This document shows positions 1-8,622 of a DNA stretch of 64,000 bases, piece after piece. The position numbers were made by a program, and so were the translations under genes. The notes under the pieces were generated by a model. That model did not search any database and was not told the origin of the DNA. It saw nothing but the letters and a program-made list of their open reading frames with translations. The stretch is from the NCBI GenBank assembly GCA_031277535.1, contig JAITMD010000020.1:17582-81581 (forward strand). The letters are read 5' to 3'. This stretch comes from Flavobacteriaceae bacterium (GTDB taxonomy: Bacteria; Bacteroidota; Bacteroidia; Flavobacteriales; Flavobacteriaceae). Position 1 is the stretch's first letter, and the number at the start of each line of letters is the position of its first letter.

Positions 1-2
1 TT

Positions 3-1682
3 GCATTGCCTGAAATAAAAGAAGATACAAATGCAAATAATAGTGCAAATAGCATAGTAAGTAAGGTGTTTGCTAATGCAGTGGCTTCACATATTTTGAA
101 TAGTAATCCACGTATAAAAACAGTTTTTGATCAGTGGAATGCTAAGGATGAATTGGTTTCAAAATTGAATAAAAATACAGAGTTGCAAAGTATTTTGGTA
201 AGTGAAACTCCTTGGGTAAAAGAGGCAGAGAGTGAAACAGAACGCATGAGAAGATTAGCGTTGTTGTTTAACTTAAACACAATGTCTTTTGAATTAAAAC
301 AAGCAGTTAATCAGTTAGCAGAATTACAGAATGGTGATGGTGGATTCTCTTGGTTTAATGGAGGAGCATCAGATAGTCATATAACGCAAAGTGTATTAGA
401 AGGATTGGGTACTCTTAAAAGAATGGGAGTATTGAAAGCAGATAATCTGAAAGATGTAAATCAACAGATAAATACTATGACAGCAAAAGCTATCAAGTAT
501 ATTGATGAACAACAATATGCTTTGTACCAAAAGCAGGCTAAGAATAAGAAAGATACAGAACAAATGGTTTTTGGAACACACTATTTGTATGTGAGAAGTT
601 TGTTTATGAATGATTACGGAGTTAAGGAGGCACATAGTGGAATGTTTGCTTCTATGCGCAAAAGCTTAGAGGGGGATAAAGTAGAAGGAAGTTTATATCA
701 ACAGGCCTTGAGAGCTACAATCGCTAAGCGTTTTGGTCTGAATAAGGCCGCACAAGAAGTGGTGAAGTACATCGTAGAAGCTGCTGTAGAAAGTGAAGCA
801 TTGGGTATGTATTGGAAAGAAAACAGTGCTGGATGGTTGTGGTATCAGTCGCCAATTGAAACACAAGTAGCTATCATGGAAGCTTTGAATGAAGTAGATG
901 CAGAAAAGTATGCGAAACAAATTGAGCTTATGAAAGTGTGGTTGATGAAAAACAAACAGACTACTTCATGGGGATCTTCGAAAGCAACAACTAAAGCGAT
1001 TTATGCAATGTTGAATATTGGTAAGTCTTGGATGGATTCAGACAAAGGAGTTGAGGTGAAAGTAGCGGGCTATCCTCTTGATATAAATACAGAGGCTCAA
1101 ATGGGAAGTGGATATATCAAGAAGTCTTGGAGTAAAGCAGAAATGACAGCGAAAAAAGGCGTTGTAGAGTTAACGAAAACGTCTCCTGGTATTGCATATG
1201 GAGCGATGTATTGGCAGTATTTTGAAGAGGCTGATATGGTAAAAGCTTCTGAAGGATCACCTGTTGTAATGAAGAAGGATTTATTTGTGAAAGCAAATAC
1301 AGATAAAGGACAAGTGTTGCGTTCTATTACAAAAGACACACCAATTAAGGTGGGTGATGTAGTAACCGTTCGTTTAGAATTGACTGTAGCTAATGACATG
1401 GATTATGTACATTTGAAAGATATGCGTGCAAGTGGGCTGGAACCAACAAATGTTTTGTCAGGATATCAATGGAAGAACGAGTTTTCTTATTATCAAGAAA
1501 CAAGAGATGCTTCTGCAAACTTTTTTATCTCACATTTAAGAAAAGGAACTTATGTGTTTGAGTATGATTTAAGAGCTAATATTAACGGAACATTCTCTAA
1601 TGGTATTACTACGTTACAAAGTATTTATGCTCCAGAAATGAGTACACATTCAAGTGGAGAAAGAATAGAAATTAAAAACTAA
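3..1682 (+). CDS. Alpha-2-macroglobulin family protein, C-terminal part (5' end outside window)
   Basis: The reading frame is open from the first bases of the window, so the N-terminus and most MG domains lie upstream. About 559 residues are visible. They resemble the end of large Bacteroidota alpha-2-macroglobulin-like proteins: an alpha/alpha-toroid thioester-type domain (NGDGGFSWFNGG, then helical repeats), followed by a beta-rich receptor-binding-like end with the DMDYVHLKDMRASGLEP segment. These proteins are usually periplasmic, lipid-anchored protease traps. Aligning the FANAVASHI helix with my memory of the family puts the CxEQ thioester at about nt 42-53, where the sequence reads SANS, so the thioester looks lost. 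A strong terminator follows the stop. Family call is fairly sure; the thioester loss is inferred without an alignment. Confidence 0.8.
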   Translation, partial: ALPEIKEDTNANNSANSIVSKVFANAVASHILNSNPRIKTVFDQWNAKDELVSKLNKNTELQSILVSETPWVKEAESETERMRRLALLFNLNTMSFELKQAVNQLAELQNGDGGFSWFNGGASDSHITQSVLEGLGTLKRMGVLKADNLKDVNQQINTMTAKAIKYIDEQQYALYQKQAKNKKDTEQMVFGTHYLYVRSLFMNDYGVKEAHSGMFASMRKSLEGDKVEGSLYQQALRATIAKRFGLNKAAQEVVKYIVEAAVESEALGMYWKENSAGWLWYQSPIETQVAIMEALNEVDAEKYAKQIELMKVWLMKNKQTTSWGSSKATTKAIYAMLNIGKSWMDSDKGVEVKVAGYPLDINTEAQMGSGYIKKSWSKAEMTAKKGVVELTKTSPGIAYGAMYWQYFEEADMVKASEGSPVVMKKDLFVKANTDKGQVLRSITKDTPIKVGDVVTVRLELTVANDMDYVHLKDMRASGLEPTNVLSGYQWKNEFSYYQETRDASANFFISHLRKGTYVFEYDLRANINGTFSNGITTLQSIYAPEMSTHSSGERIEIKN

Positions 1683-1703
1683 AACAAGTAGATTATTGTA
1701 ATG

Positions 1704-1735
1704 AAGGAGGCTTACTGAGGTAAGCCTCCTTTTTT
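1704..1735 (+). terminator. Rho-independent terminator after the macroglobulin gene
   Basis: A perfect 12-bp stem (1704-1715 with 1720-1731) closes a TGAG tetraloop and runs into a T-tract at 1730-1735. Confidence 0.9.
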
Positions 1736-1785
1736 GTTCCCTTTACTTCTTGTTGTAGGTTAAGTGCTTTTGGTTCGATAGGGTG

Positions 1786-1793
1786 TAACTTTG
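1786..1793 (+). promoter_or_regulatory. Bacteroidota -7 promoter box of the pirin gene
   Basis: TAACTTTG matches the phylum consensus TAnnTTTG and lies 20 nt before the start codon. I see no TTG -33 element at the usual 17-23 nt spacing, so only the -7 box is claimed. Confidence 0.55.
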
Positions 1794-1813
1794 TCATACA
1801 AAAAACAATAGAT

Positions 1814-2692
1814 ATGAAAACGAGAAATATAGAACAAGTAGTAGCACCACAACCAGCACACTTTGTTGGCGATGGTTTTAGAGTACACAATTTTATACCA
1901 AGTATGCCAGGTATGAGCATGCAAAGAATGGATCCTTTTATTATGTTAGATTATAATTCAAAATATGAGTTTGGACCATCAGAAATTCCAAGAGGAGTTG
2001 GAGTACACCCTCACAAAGGATTTGAGACAGTAACAATAGCATATAAAGGACGTGTAGAGCATGGTGATAGTAGTGGAGGTGGAGGCATAATTGGAGAAGG
2101 AGATGTACAATGGATGACAGCTGCATCTGGTGTGTTACATAAAGAGTTTCACGAAACAGAATGGAGTAAAACAGGAGGTCTATTTCAAATGGTACAATTA
2201 TGGGTAAACCTTCCTGCAAAAGATAAAAAAGGACCAGCCAAATATCAGGCCATTGAACATGAACAAATGACAAAATATGCTTTAGAAGATGGTTTAGGTT
2301 TTGTAGAAGTAATCGCAGGAGAATATAATACAGCAAAAGGACCTGCTTCAACATTTACACCAATTCACATGTCGAATTTTAAAGCAAAAACAGGGGGTAA
2401 AGCATCATACCATTTCCCAGAACATTACAATGTTATGCTGTTAGTTGTAGAGGGAGAATTAAAGGTTAATGGAGAGTATCTTATTCCACAAGATCATATG
2501 GTAGTGATGCAACACAATGGAGAGGATTTTGAAATTGAAGCTACACAAGAGGCTGTAATATTAGTATTGGCGGGAGAACCTATTAATGAGCCAATTGCTC
2601 ACTATGGACCGTTTGTAATGAATACAAAGGATGAGTTGATTGAGGCAGTGAATGACTTTAACGCAGGGAAATTTGGTGAATTAGAAGAATAA
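1814..2692 (+). CDS. Pirin family protein (bicupin)
   Basis: A 292-residue pirin-like bicupin. The N-terminal cupin carries the metal-site signature HPHKGFETVTIAYKG near residues 63-77, followed by GDVQWMTAASGVLHKEF, both typical of the family. The C-terminal cupin (about residues 175-255) lacks an obvious second set of metal ligands. Bacterial pirins bind Fe(II) or other metals; some show quercetinase activity and others modulate enzymes, so the physiological role here is open. The gene is a single unit with its own -7 box and terminator. Start chosen at the only early ATG. Confidence 0.88.
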   Translation: MKTRNIEQVVAPQPAHFVGDGFRVHNFIPSMPGMSMQRMDPFIMLDYNSKYEFGPSEIPRGVGVHPHKGFETVTIAYKGRVEHGDSSGGGGIIGEGDVQWMTAASGVLHKEFHETEWSKTGGLFQMVQLWVNLPAKDKKGPAKYQAIEHEQMTKYALEDGLGFVEVIAGEYNTAKGPASTFTPIHMSNFKAKTGGKASYHFPEHYNVMLLVVEGELKVNGEYLIPQDHMVVMQHNGEDFEIEATQEAVILVLAGEPINEPIAHYGPFVMNTKDELIEAVNDFNAGKFGELEE

Positions 2693-2731
2693 AGATTGCA
2701 AAATAATTTTCATAGTTTTAGTTTGATTTTC

Positions 2732-2768
2732 AAAAGGAAAGGTACATTGTACTTTTCCTTTTTTTTTG
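2732..2768 (+). terminator. Terminator after the pirin gene
   Basis: A 13-bp stem with one G-T wobble (2732-2744 with 2750-2762), loop CATTG, followed by a long T-run to 2768. Confidence 0.85.
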
Positions 2769-2856
2769 ATATCAGATATCTTTTGGAAGATAGAGAACCT
2801 TCTGTTAGAAATGTTATACTCTATAGGTAATTAGAATAAATAGCTGTTTATGGCTA

Positions 2857-2888
2857 TTGTATAATTGGTGTTTAAGTGTTTACATTTG
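2857..2888 (+). promoter_or_regulatory. Promoter of the small lipoprotein gene (TTG, 21 nt, TACATTTG)
   Basis: TTG at 2857-2859 and TACATTTG at 2881-2888 are separated by 21 nt, matching the Bacteroidota -33/-7 layout. The -7 box overlaps the 5' end of the longer open frame (from 2876), which argues for the downstream ATG at 2906. Confidence 0.65.
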
Positions 2889-2905
2889 TTTCTTTAAGTA
2901 TAGAC

Positions 2906-3454
2906 ATGAGAAAATTAGGCTTAACAATATTTGCATTAGCTCTTCTTACAGTTAGTTGTAAAGATAAAGAAGTAGAAACACCAGTAGTAGGGGAAGAAAC
3001 AAAAGTAGAAGCACCAGCTGAACAAACGGAAACGAAAGAATTAAAGTTATCAGCAGAGAATATGGATGCTTATGCTAATTCAGAAGATAAGATGATGGTT
3101 TCTTTAGGAGACAACGATCAGCTTCGTTTACAAAAAGCAATACAGATTATAGGTAACTATAATATCATCTATGATGCAGAAGATGGAATAGATAATGACA
3201 AGACAGATGCTGCTTTTTTAAAGCTTGTAGGAGGTAAAACCTTTAAAGAAGTATGTGAAGTAGCTGTTGGATATTTAAAAGCTGACCAACAAAATGAATT
3301 AGACCGTATTCAAGTGTTATTAGGTACTATTAAAGATCCTAAAGCAGCTTCAGAGGTAGATAAATATAATGAGGCACAAAATGACCTTAAAGAGGCTAAA
3401 AAGATGCCAATCACACTTGATGCCTATAAGTACAACGAAGAGTGTTTCCTATAG
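2906..3454 (+). CDS. Small SPII lipoprotein of unknown function
   Basis: A 182-residue protein starting MRKLGLTIFALALLTVSC: a short hydrophobic signal with the lipobox cysteine at residue 18, so it should be a membrane-anchored lipoprotein. After the cysteine comes an acidic Glu/Thr/Pro/Val-rich linker to about residue 45, then a mostly helical charged domain (DNDQLRLQKAIQIIGNYN and VAVGYLKADQQNELDRIQVLL). I do not recognise a named family. The frame could start 30 nt earlier, but the promoter box overlaps that extension and the signal peptide fits this ATG. The stop codon lies 2 nt before the 28-bp tandem repeat array. Confidence 0.72.
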   Translation: MRKLGLTIFALALLTVSCKDKEVETPVVGEETKVEAPAEQTETKELKLSAENMDAYANSEDKMMVSLGDNDQLRLQKAIQIIGNYNIIYDAEDGIDNDKTDAAFLKLVGGKTFKEVCEVAVGYLKADQQNELDRIQVLLGTIKDPKAASEVDKYNEAQNDLKEAKKMPITLDAYKYNEECFL

Positions 3455-3456
3455 TT

Positions 3457-3596
3457 TGTTGTAGAGGCGGCAATACATTGCGTCTGTTGTAGAGGCGGTA
3501 ATACATTGCGTCTGTTGTAGAGACGGCAATACATTGCGTCTGTTGTAGAGACGACAATACATTGTGTCTGTTGTAGAGGCGGCAATACATTGCGTC
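3457..3596. repeat. Five-copy 28-bp tandem repeat with internal dyad
   Basis: Five head-to-tail 28-bp units start at 3457, 3485, 3513, 3541 and 3569 with no spacers. Units 1 and 5 are identical; units 2-4 differ by 1-3 substitutions, mostly G-to-A or C-to-T. Each unit contains an imperfect dyad, AGACG or AGGCG then CAAT, facing ATTG then CGTCT, with one bulged G, so each could form a small hairpin. Because 28 is not a multiple of 3 the array is not a coding repeat. It lies between the lipoprotein stop and a bidirectional terminator. Confidence 0.92.
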
Positions 3597-3616
3597 TATC
3601 AAATACAAGTTATTAA

Positions 3617-3663
3617 ATAAAACAAATCAGTCCATTGCATTGCAATGGACTGATTTGTTTTAT
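3617..3663. terminator. Bidirectional terminator between convergent genes
   Basis: A near-perfect inverted repeat of 23 bp per arm (3617-3639 with 3641-3663) around one central base. A-rich and T-rich outer ends suit termination from both directions. It overlaps the stop codon of the minus-strand DinB-like gene and ends transcription from the plus-strand lipoprotein. Confidence 0.88.
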
Positions 3664-4205
3664 AGTTGAGATGGCATTAGTTTATTCATTTGATGAAAGT
3701 GTCTATCATTGTGATATATTACAATGCGTAGTCCATCTCCCACCTTTAGTTTATACCAATTAGAAAACATTGTCGTAATAGTCTTGTTGTTTAAAACAGA
3801 TAATGGTATTCGTGCTAATGTTTCTTTTAATTCAATGAGGTTGTTTTCAAAAGTAGACATGACATCTATGGTAATTTCTTTACCTATGGGATTCGTTGTT
3901 TTCGGACTACTGATTTGTTTTTGATTTTCTTTGTATAAAAGCATAGAAGCAAAATAGCCTCCTATAAATCCTGATTTGAAAAGAGGTGTAGAGGTATTAC
4001 TATTAAGTTTTGTAGCAGTAATGAATTGAGGTAAATAGAAATTAAAATAGTGATTAAGGTGTTCCATGCACTGTAGCATATTCCATTGTTCAGAAGAAGG
4101 ACTATAGTTCAACTGTTCTTCAGTTAGTTCCTTGATTACCTGTAATTGTGTTATATGCTGATTAGTTAGTAATAGCAATTCATCTAATAATTCTTGATTA
4201 GTCAT
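3660..4205 (-). CDS. DinB-like four-helix bundle protein
   Basis: About 181 residues starting MTNQELLDELL. The pattern of a long N-terminal helix, SSEQWNMLQCMEHLNHYFNFYLPQ, and a C-terminal YHNDRHFHQMNKL segment matches DinB/YfiT-type putative metal-dependent hydrolases. Family members usually carry three metal-binding histidines; His57-type (MEHLNHY) and the HNDRHFHQ cluster are plausible ligands. Members include thiol S-transferases and hydrolases, so the substrate is unknown. The longer frame begins with TTG at 4229; the ATG at 4205 is preferred. It lies just downstream of the Crp/Fnr gene and may be co-transcribed with it. Confidence 0.72.
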   Translation of the reverse strand: MTNQELLDELLLLTNQHITQLQVIKELTEEQLNYSPSSEQWNMLQCMEHLNHYFNFYLPQFITATKLNSNTSTPLFKSGFIGGYFASMLLYKENQKQISSPKTTNPIGKEITIDVMSTFENNLIELKETLARIPLSVLNNKTITTMFSNWYKLKVGDGLRIVIYHNDRHFHQMNKLMPSQL

Positions 4206-4241
4206 AATTGTAATATCATTGTTTAGCAAAGATGAGAAAAA

Positions 4242-4757
4242 CTAAAGTTCTAAATCTTGATTGAGATCAAGCTTTTTTAAACGAGATAGCGTTTCTGGTG
4301 TCATGCGTAGGTATTTAGCAATATAGCGTTGAGGTACTTCTTGAAATAGTAAAGGAGAGCGTTCTAAAACTCTTTTATACCTATCGATAGGAGCTTCTGT
4401 CAATAAGTCTATTTCTCTTTCTTGAAATTGTAAGAGTAATTGTTTTATCCCTTCTATATCTTGTAGTAATAAAGTAGTATTTTCTTTAGAGGATATAAGG
4501 ACTTCTGTCTGTCTAATGGCTTGTAGATAATAGATAGTTGGTAATTGAGTAAGTAAGCTATCTAAAGCACAAATATAACTTCCTTTGTATCCAAATCGGA
4601 TTATACGTTCTTCACTTTGATCTAAGATATATAGTTGTACACAACCATTCACGATATAGTACAGAACAGTATTGATATCTCCAGCGCAGAATAAGTAATC
4701 TCCTTTTTTGAGTGTTACCTTGCTATCAAAGTTGTCTGGTAATAGATGAGAAGACAT
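4242..4757 (-). CDS. Crp/Fnr family transcriptional regulator
   Basis: About 171 residues from the ATG at 4757. The N-terminal half is a cyclic-nucleotide-binding-type beta-roll (LKKGDYLFCAGDINTVLYYIVNGCVQLY), then a long dimerisation helix, then a short C-terminal HTH (VPQRYIAKYLRMTPETLSRLKK). The arginine of the phosphate-binding cassette of true cAMP receptors is not evident, so the effector is unknown, as is usual for short Bacteroidota members. The longest frame starts at TTG 4802, but that part overlaps the dcp terminator and a -7-like TATCTTTA box (4780-4787, minus strand), so the internal ATG is preferred. The downstream DinB-like gene may be a target. Confidence 0.8.
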   Translation of the reverse strand: MSSHLLPDNFDSKVTLKKGDYLFCAGDINTVLYYIVNGCVQLYILDQSEERIIRFGYKGSYICALDSLLTQLPTIYYLQAIRQTEVLISSKENTTLLLQDIEGIKQLLLQFQEREIDLLTEAPIDRYKRVLERSPLLFQEVPQRYIAKYLRMTPETLSRLKKLDLNQDLEL

Positions 4758-4786
4758 AAGTTCTAATATTAGTGACGAGTAAAGAT

Positions 4787-4813
4787 AAAAAAAGGAAGCC
4801 AATTAGCTTCCTT
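4787..4813 (-). terminator. Terminator of the M3 peptidase gene
   Basis: Read on the minus strand, an 8-bp stem (4806-4813 with 4792-4799) and 6-nt loop are followed by a T-run (plus-strand A-run 4787-4793). It lies just past the stop of the M3 peptidase. Confidence 0.75.
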
Positions 4814-4820
4814 CGTTTTA

Positions 4821-6848
4821 TTATAACAATCCTGCTCTTTTCAGTAAAGCATCAGGAGTAGGTTCTTGTCCTCTGAATTTCTTATACAAGGTCATTGGGT
4901 GGTCAGTACCTCCTTGTGACAATACATAATCTTTAAACTTAGTAGCAACTTCCTTATTGAAGATACCATTAGCTTTAAAGTAAGCAAACGCATCTGCATC
5001 TAATACCTCTGCCCATTTGTAACTATAGTAACCAGAAGAATATCCTCCTTGGAAGATATGAGAGAACGAAGTACTCATTGCATTCTCTTTTACATCAGGA
5101 TATTGCTGTGTAGAGGCGAACTGTTTTGCTTCAAAGTCTTTTAAGTTTGTGATAGCAGTTGGATCTTGACCATGCCACCCCATATCTAATAAACCAAAGC
5201 TCAACTGACGTACTGTAGCGATTCCTTCTAAAAAGCTTGCGCTCTCTTTGATTTTTTCTACTAACTCCATAGGAATAGTTTCTCCTGTTTGGTAGTGCTT
5301 AGCGAATAGTTCTAAAGCTTCTTTCTCATAACACCAGTTCTCCATCACTTGACTTGGCAACTCTACAAAGTCCCAATATACATTAGTCCCTGATAGAGAT
5401 GGATAAGTTGTATTGGCTAACATACCATGTAATGCATGTCCAAACTCGTGGAACAAAGTAGTCACTTCGTTAAATGTCAATAACGAAGGTTTGGTAGCTG
5501 TTGGCTTAGTAAAGTTACATACGATAGAGATATGTGGTCTCTCGTTTACTCCATTTTGGATGTATTGGTTTTTGAAAGAAGTCATCCATGCGCCGTTTCT
5601 CTTTCCTTTACGAGGGAAGAAGTCAGTGTAGAACACAGCAATAAACTCACCAGCTTCATTCGTAACTTCAAATGTACGTACATCGGCGTGGTACTTTTCT
5701 ATATTATGCACTTCTGTAAATACTAATCCATATAGCTTATGCGCTACTTGGTAAGCACCATCTAATACATTCTCTAATTGGAAGTATGGTTTTAATAATT
5801 CGTCATCTAAGCTAAAGCGCTCTTGTTTTAACTTCTCAGAGTAGTAAGAACCATCCCATTTCTCTAATAGTTCTATCCCATCTGTTTGTTTTGCAAAGGC
5901 AGTAAGCTCCGCAAACTCTTTATCAGCAGCAGGTTTAGCCTTAGCTAATAATTCTTCTAAGAAAGCATTTACTTTATCAGGACTTTGCGCCATACGCTCT
6001 TCTAATACAAAATGAGCATGTGTAGCATATCCTAATAGGTTTGCTCTTTCGTGGCGAAGGTTTACGATGTTTAATACATTAGCTTCGTTGTTGTGCTCAT
6101 TGTCTTGGAAGGCTTTTTTACCACTGGCAATAGCCATCTCTTTGCGCAACTCACGATTATCTGCATACGTCATAAAAGGAATATAACTTGGATAGTCTAA
6201 TGTAAATACCCATCCTTCTTTACCTTCTTGTTCTGCCAAAGCTTTAGCTTCTTCAATAGCACCTTCTGGCAATCCTGCTAAATCTTTCTCAGCAGTGATG
6301 TGTAGTTGATATTTATGTGTTTCAGCTAATACGTTTTCTCCAAATTTTAAAGCTGTAGTTGACAACTCTGCATCAATAGCTCTTAATCTCTCTTTTTTAT
6401 CTTCAGACAACAGCGCACCATTTCTTACAAAACTCTTGTAGTTTTTAGTTAATAGTGTTTCTTGTTCTGTGTTGAGGTTTAAGCTCTCTTTTTGTTCATA
6501 TACTGCTTTAACGCGTTTAAACAACTCTTCGTTTAATGAGATATCATTGCTTAGTGCAGATAACATAGGAGCTACCTCCTGTGCTATTTTTTGCATCTCA
6601 TCATTAGTCTCAGCAGAGTTAAGGTTAAAGAAGATATTAGATAACACATCTAATTCCATACCTGAATAGGCAAGAGCTTCTAACGTATTCTCAAAAGTAG
6701 GTATATCAGTAGTAGAAGTAATTGCTTCTATTTCGTTCTTAGTATCTTGAATTGCTTTGTTAAAAGCAGGGATATAGTCTTCTGTTTTTATCTGTGTAAA
6801 TGGGGCAGTCCCATGCACGGTATTGAATTTAGTATGTAATACAGACAT
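4821..6848 (-). CDS. dcp: M3 family metallopeptidase (peptidyl-dipeptidase Dcp / oligopeptidase A type)
   Basis: A 675-residue zinc peptidase of family M3. The HExxH zinc motif reads HEFGH at residues 467-471 within TLFHEFGHALHGML. The third ligand glutamate is expected about 25 residues later, in VYWDFVELPSQVMENW. Length and the C-terminal YYSYKWAEVLDADAF segment agree with Dcp/OpdA proteins. There is no signal peptide, so it should be cytoplasmic and degrade short peptides by removing dipeptides or cutting oligopeptides. Dcp versus OpdA (prlC) cannot be decided from sequence alone. It has its own terminator and is separated from purE by another. Confidence 0.88.
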   Translation of the reverse strand: MSVLHTKFNTVHGTAPFTQIKTEDYIPAFNKAIQDTKNEIEAITSTTDIPTFENTLEALAYSGMELDVLSNIFFNLNSAETNDEMQKIAQEVAPMLSALSNDISLNEELFKRVKAVYEQKESLNLNTEQETLLTKNYKSFVRNGALLSEDKKERLRAIDAELSTTALKFGENVLAETHKYQLHITAEKDLAGLPEGAIEEAKALAEQEGKEGWVFTLDYPSYIPFMTYADNRELRKEMAIASGKKAFQDNEHNNEANVLNIVNLRHERANLLGYATHAHFVLEERMAQSPDKVNAFLEELLAKAKPAADKEFAELTAFAKQTDGIELLEKWDGSYYSEKLKQERFSLDDELLKPYFQLENVLDGAYQVAHKLYGLVFTEVHNIEKYHADVRTFEVTNEAGEFIAVFYTDFFPRKGKRNGAWMTSFKNQYIQNGVNERPHISIVCNFTKPTATKPSLLTFNEVTTLFHEFGHALHGMLANTTYPSLSGTNVYWDFVELPSQVMENWCYEKEALELFAKHYQTGETIPMELVEKIKESASFLEGIATVRQLSFGLLDMGWHGQDPTAITNLKDFEAKQFASTQQYPDVKENAMSTSFSHIFQGGYSSGYYSYKWAEVLDADAFAYFKANGIFNKEVATKFKDYVLSQGGTDHPMTLYKKFRGQEPTPDALLKRAGLL

Positions 6849-6918
6849 ATTATTTCATGTTTCATTTATCGAATGATAAAAGTACGAATTAATAGTTTTA
6901 ATTAAGAACTAAGAATTA

Positions 6919-6961
6919 TAAAATAACAAAGGATGCCCATCGGGCATCCTTTGTTATTTTA
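6919..6961 (-). terminator. Terminator of the purK-purE operon
   Basis: A perfect 20-bp inverted repeat (6919-6938 with 6942-6961) with a 3-nt loop overlaps the purE stop codon. The GC-rich top and A/T-rich base suit termination on the minus strand. Confidence 0.88.
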
Positions 6962-7433
6962 TAGACTCTGCTGCTTTCAGTACAGCTTCTCTTAATCCGT
7001 TTTTGTATTCTATCATTTTGTTTTGGATGTCTTGGTTTTGAGCTCCTAATATTTGTAGAGCAAGTAAACCTGCATTCTTAGCTCCATTTAGTGCTACAGT
7101 AGCTACTGGTACACCTCCTGGCATTTGTAAAATAGATAATACACTATCCCATCCATCGATAGAATTGCTTGACTTCACTGGAACCCCAATAACAGGAAGA
7201 GGAGACATAGACGCTACCATCCCTGGTAAGTGAGCTGCTCCACCAGCACCAGCAATGATTACATTGATCCCGCGTGTATGTGCATTAGAAGAGAAATCTA
7301 CTAATTTCTCAGGTGTTCTGTGAGCAGATACAATATCCACTTCTACTTCTACACCGAATTCTTTGATAATATTGATTGCATCTTGCATGACAGGCATATC
7401 AGATACGCTACCCATTACTACTGCTATTTTCAT
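6954..7433 (-). CDS. purE: N5-carboxyaminoimidazole ribonucleotide mutase
   Basis: A 159-residue class I PurE. It converts N5-CAIR to CAIR in de novo purine synthesis. Visible signatures are the N-terminal MGSVSDMPVM substrate loop, SAHRTPEKL with the catalytic-site histidine, GAGGAAHLPGM, and the PVKSSNSIDGWDSVLSILQMPGGVPVAT region. Family length is about 160, so the gene is complete. It follows purK by 3 nt, so the two are one operon and supply consecutive reactions. Confidence 0.96.
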   Translation of the reverse strand: MKIAVVMGSVSDMPVMQDAINIIKEFGVEVEVDIVSAHRTPEKLVDFSSNAHTRGINVIIAGAGGAAHLPGMVASMSPLPVIGVPVKSSNSIDGWDSVLSILQMPGGVPVATVALNGAKNAGLLALQILGAQNQDIQNKMIEYKNGLREAVLKAAESIK

Positions 7434-7436
7434 AAT

Positions 7437-8591
7437 TTATTTGCTGATTACTTTGATTGTTTCTTTTACTTGTTGAGCTATTTTTCTCGCTTCCGTCATA
7501 TCGCTATTTACGATAGTTACGTGTCCCATCTTACGGAATGGTCTAGTCTCTCTCTTACCATAGATATGAGGAGTTACCCCATCTATTGCTAAGATTTCTT
7601 CCATGCCTTCATAGAACACTTGACCAGTATATCCTTCAGCACCGACTAAGTTAACCATGATACCAGCTACCTTACTATCTGTGTTACCTAATGGCAATCC
7701 TAAGATAGCGCGGATGTGTTGTTCGAACTGAGAAGTATAACTTGCCTCTATAGAGTAGTGACCTGAATTATGTGGACGAGGGGCAACTTCATTTACCAGT
7801 ACTTCATCCTCTTGTGTCTGGAACATTTCTACAGCAAGTAAACCTACATGGTTAAATTTTTCTGAGACTTTAAGAGCGATTGCTCTTGCCTTATCCGCTA
7901 CAACTGCATCTATACGAGCAGGACAGATTACGTATTCCACTTGGTTAGCTTCTGGGTGAAACTCCATTTCTACTACAGGGTATGTTTTGATTTCACCTGA
8001 TGCAGAACGAGCTACAATAACTGCTAATTCATTTTTAAAAGGAACCATCACTTCAGCGATACACTCTACGTTAGGTAATGTATCTAAATCAGTAATCGCA
8101 CGAACTACTTTTACTCCATTCCCATCATAACCAAATTGTGCAGACTTCCATACAAAAGGCAAGTTTACCTCATTCGCTTTAGCCGCTTGGATTAATGATT
8201 CGATATCCTTAAATCTCTTATAAGGAGCTGTAGGGATATTATGGGTAGTGTAAAAATCTTTTTGATTTCCCTTATTTTGGATTAATCGAAGTGTTTTAGG
8301 AGATGGAAATACGTTAAGACCTTCCTCTTCTAACTTATCAAGTGCATCTAAGTTTACATTCTCTATTTCGATAGTCAGCACATCTACGGTTTTACCGAAG
8401 CGATATACTGTTTCGTAATCCATTAAATCTCCTTGAAAGAATTCACGTGCCCCATATTGTGCAGGAGCATCTTTGCTGGGATCTAATACATTAGTCGCTA
8501 TGTCAAATTTGCGAGTGTCATATAGGAGCATTTTACCTAATTGACCTCCTCCTAATATTCCCAAACGGAAATCAGTAGAAAAGTAATTCAT
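7437..8591 (-). CDS. purK: N5-carboxyaminoimidazole ribonucleotide synthase
   Basis: A 384-residue ATP-grasp enzyme that makes N5-CAIR from AIR, bicarbonate and ATP. The N-terminal preATP-grasp domain starts with RLGILGGGQLGKMLL. The ATP-grasp core carries FVWKSAQFGYDGNGVKV and the AVEMFQTQEDEVLVNEVAPRPHNSGHYSIEA metal/ATP site, and the C-terminal domain ends with GHVTIV. It is the first gene of the purK-purE minus-strand operon, with a consensus -7 box upstream. Confidence 0.95.
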   Translation of the reverse strand: MNYFSTDFRLGILGGGQLGKMLLYDTRKFDIATNVLDPSKDAPAQYGAREFFQGDLMDYETVYRFGKTVDVLTIEIENVNLDALDKLEEEGLNVFPSPKTLRLIQNKGNQKDFYTTHNIPTAPYKRFKDIESLIQAAKANEVNLPFVWKSAQFGYDGNGVKVVRAITDLDTLPNVECIAEVMVPFKNELAVIVARSASGEIKTYPVVEMEFHPEANQVEYVICPARIDAVVADKARAIALKVSEKFNHVGLLAVEMFQTQEDEVLVNEVAPRPHNSGHYSIEASYTSQFEQHIRAILGLPLGNTDSKVAGIMVNLVGAEGYTGQVFYEGMEEILAIDGVTPHIYGKRETRPFRKMGHVTIVNSDMTEARKIAQQVKETIKVISK

Positions 8592-8614
8592 TGTGTAGTT
8601 GTATTGTTATCGCG

Positions 8615-8622
8615 CAAAGATA
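8615..8622 (-). promoter_or_regulatory. -7 promoter box of purK-purE
   Basis: On the minus strand TATCTTTG matches TAnnTTTG and lies 23 nt before the purK start codon. No clear TTG -33 element at 17-23 nt. Confidence 0.6.

Noticed and set aside
3457..3596. CRISPR-like repeat array
   Set aside because: The 28-bp units abut directly without spacers, and no cas genes are present in the window.
3411..3608. Minus-strand frame through the 28-bp repeats
   Set aside because: Repeat length is not a multiple of 3, so successive units are read in different frames; no upstream signals.
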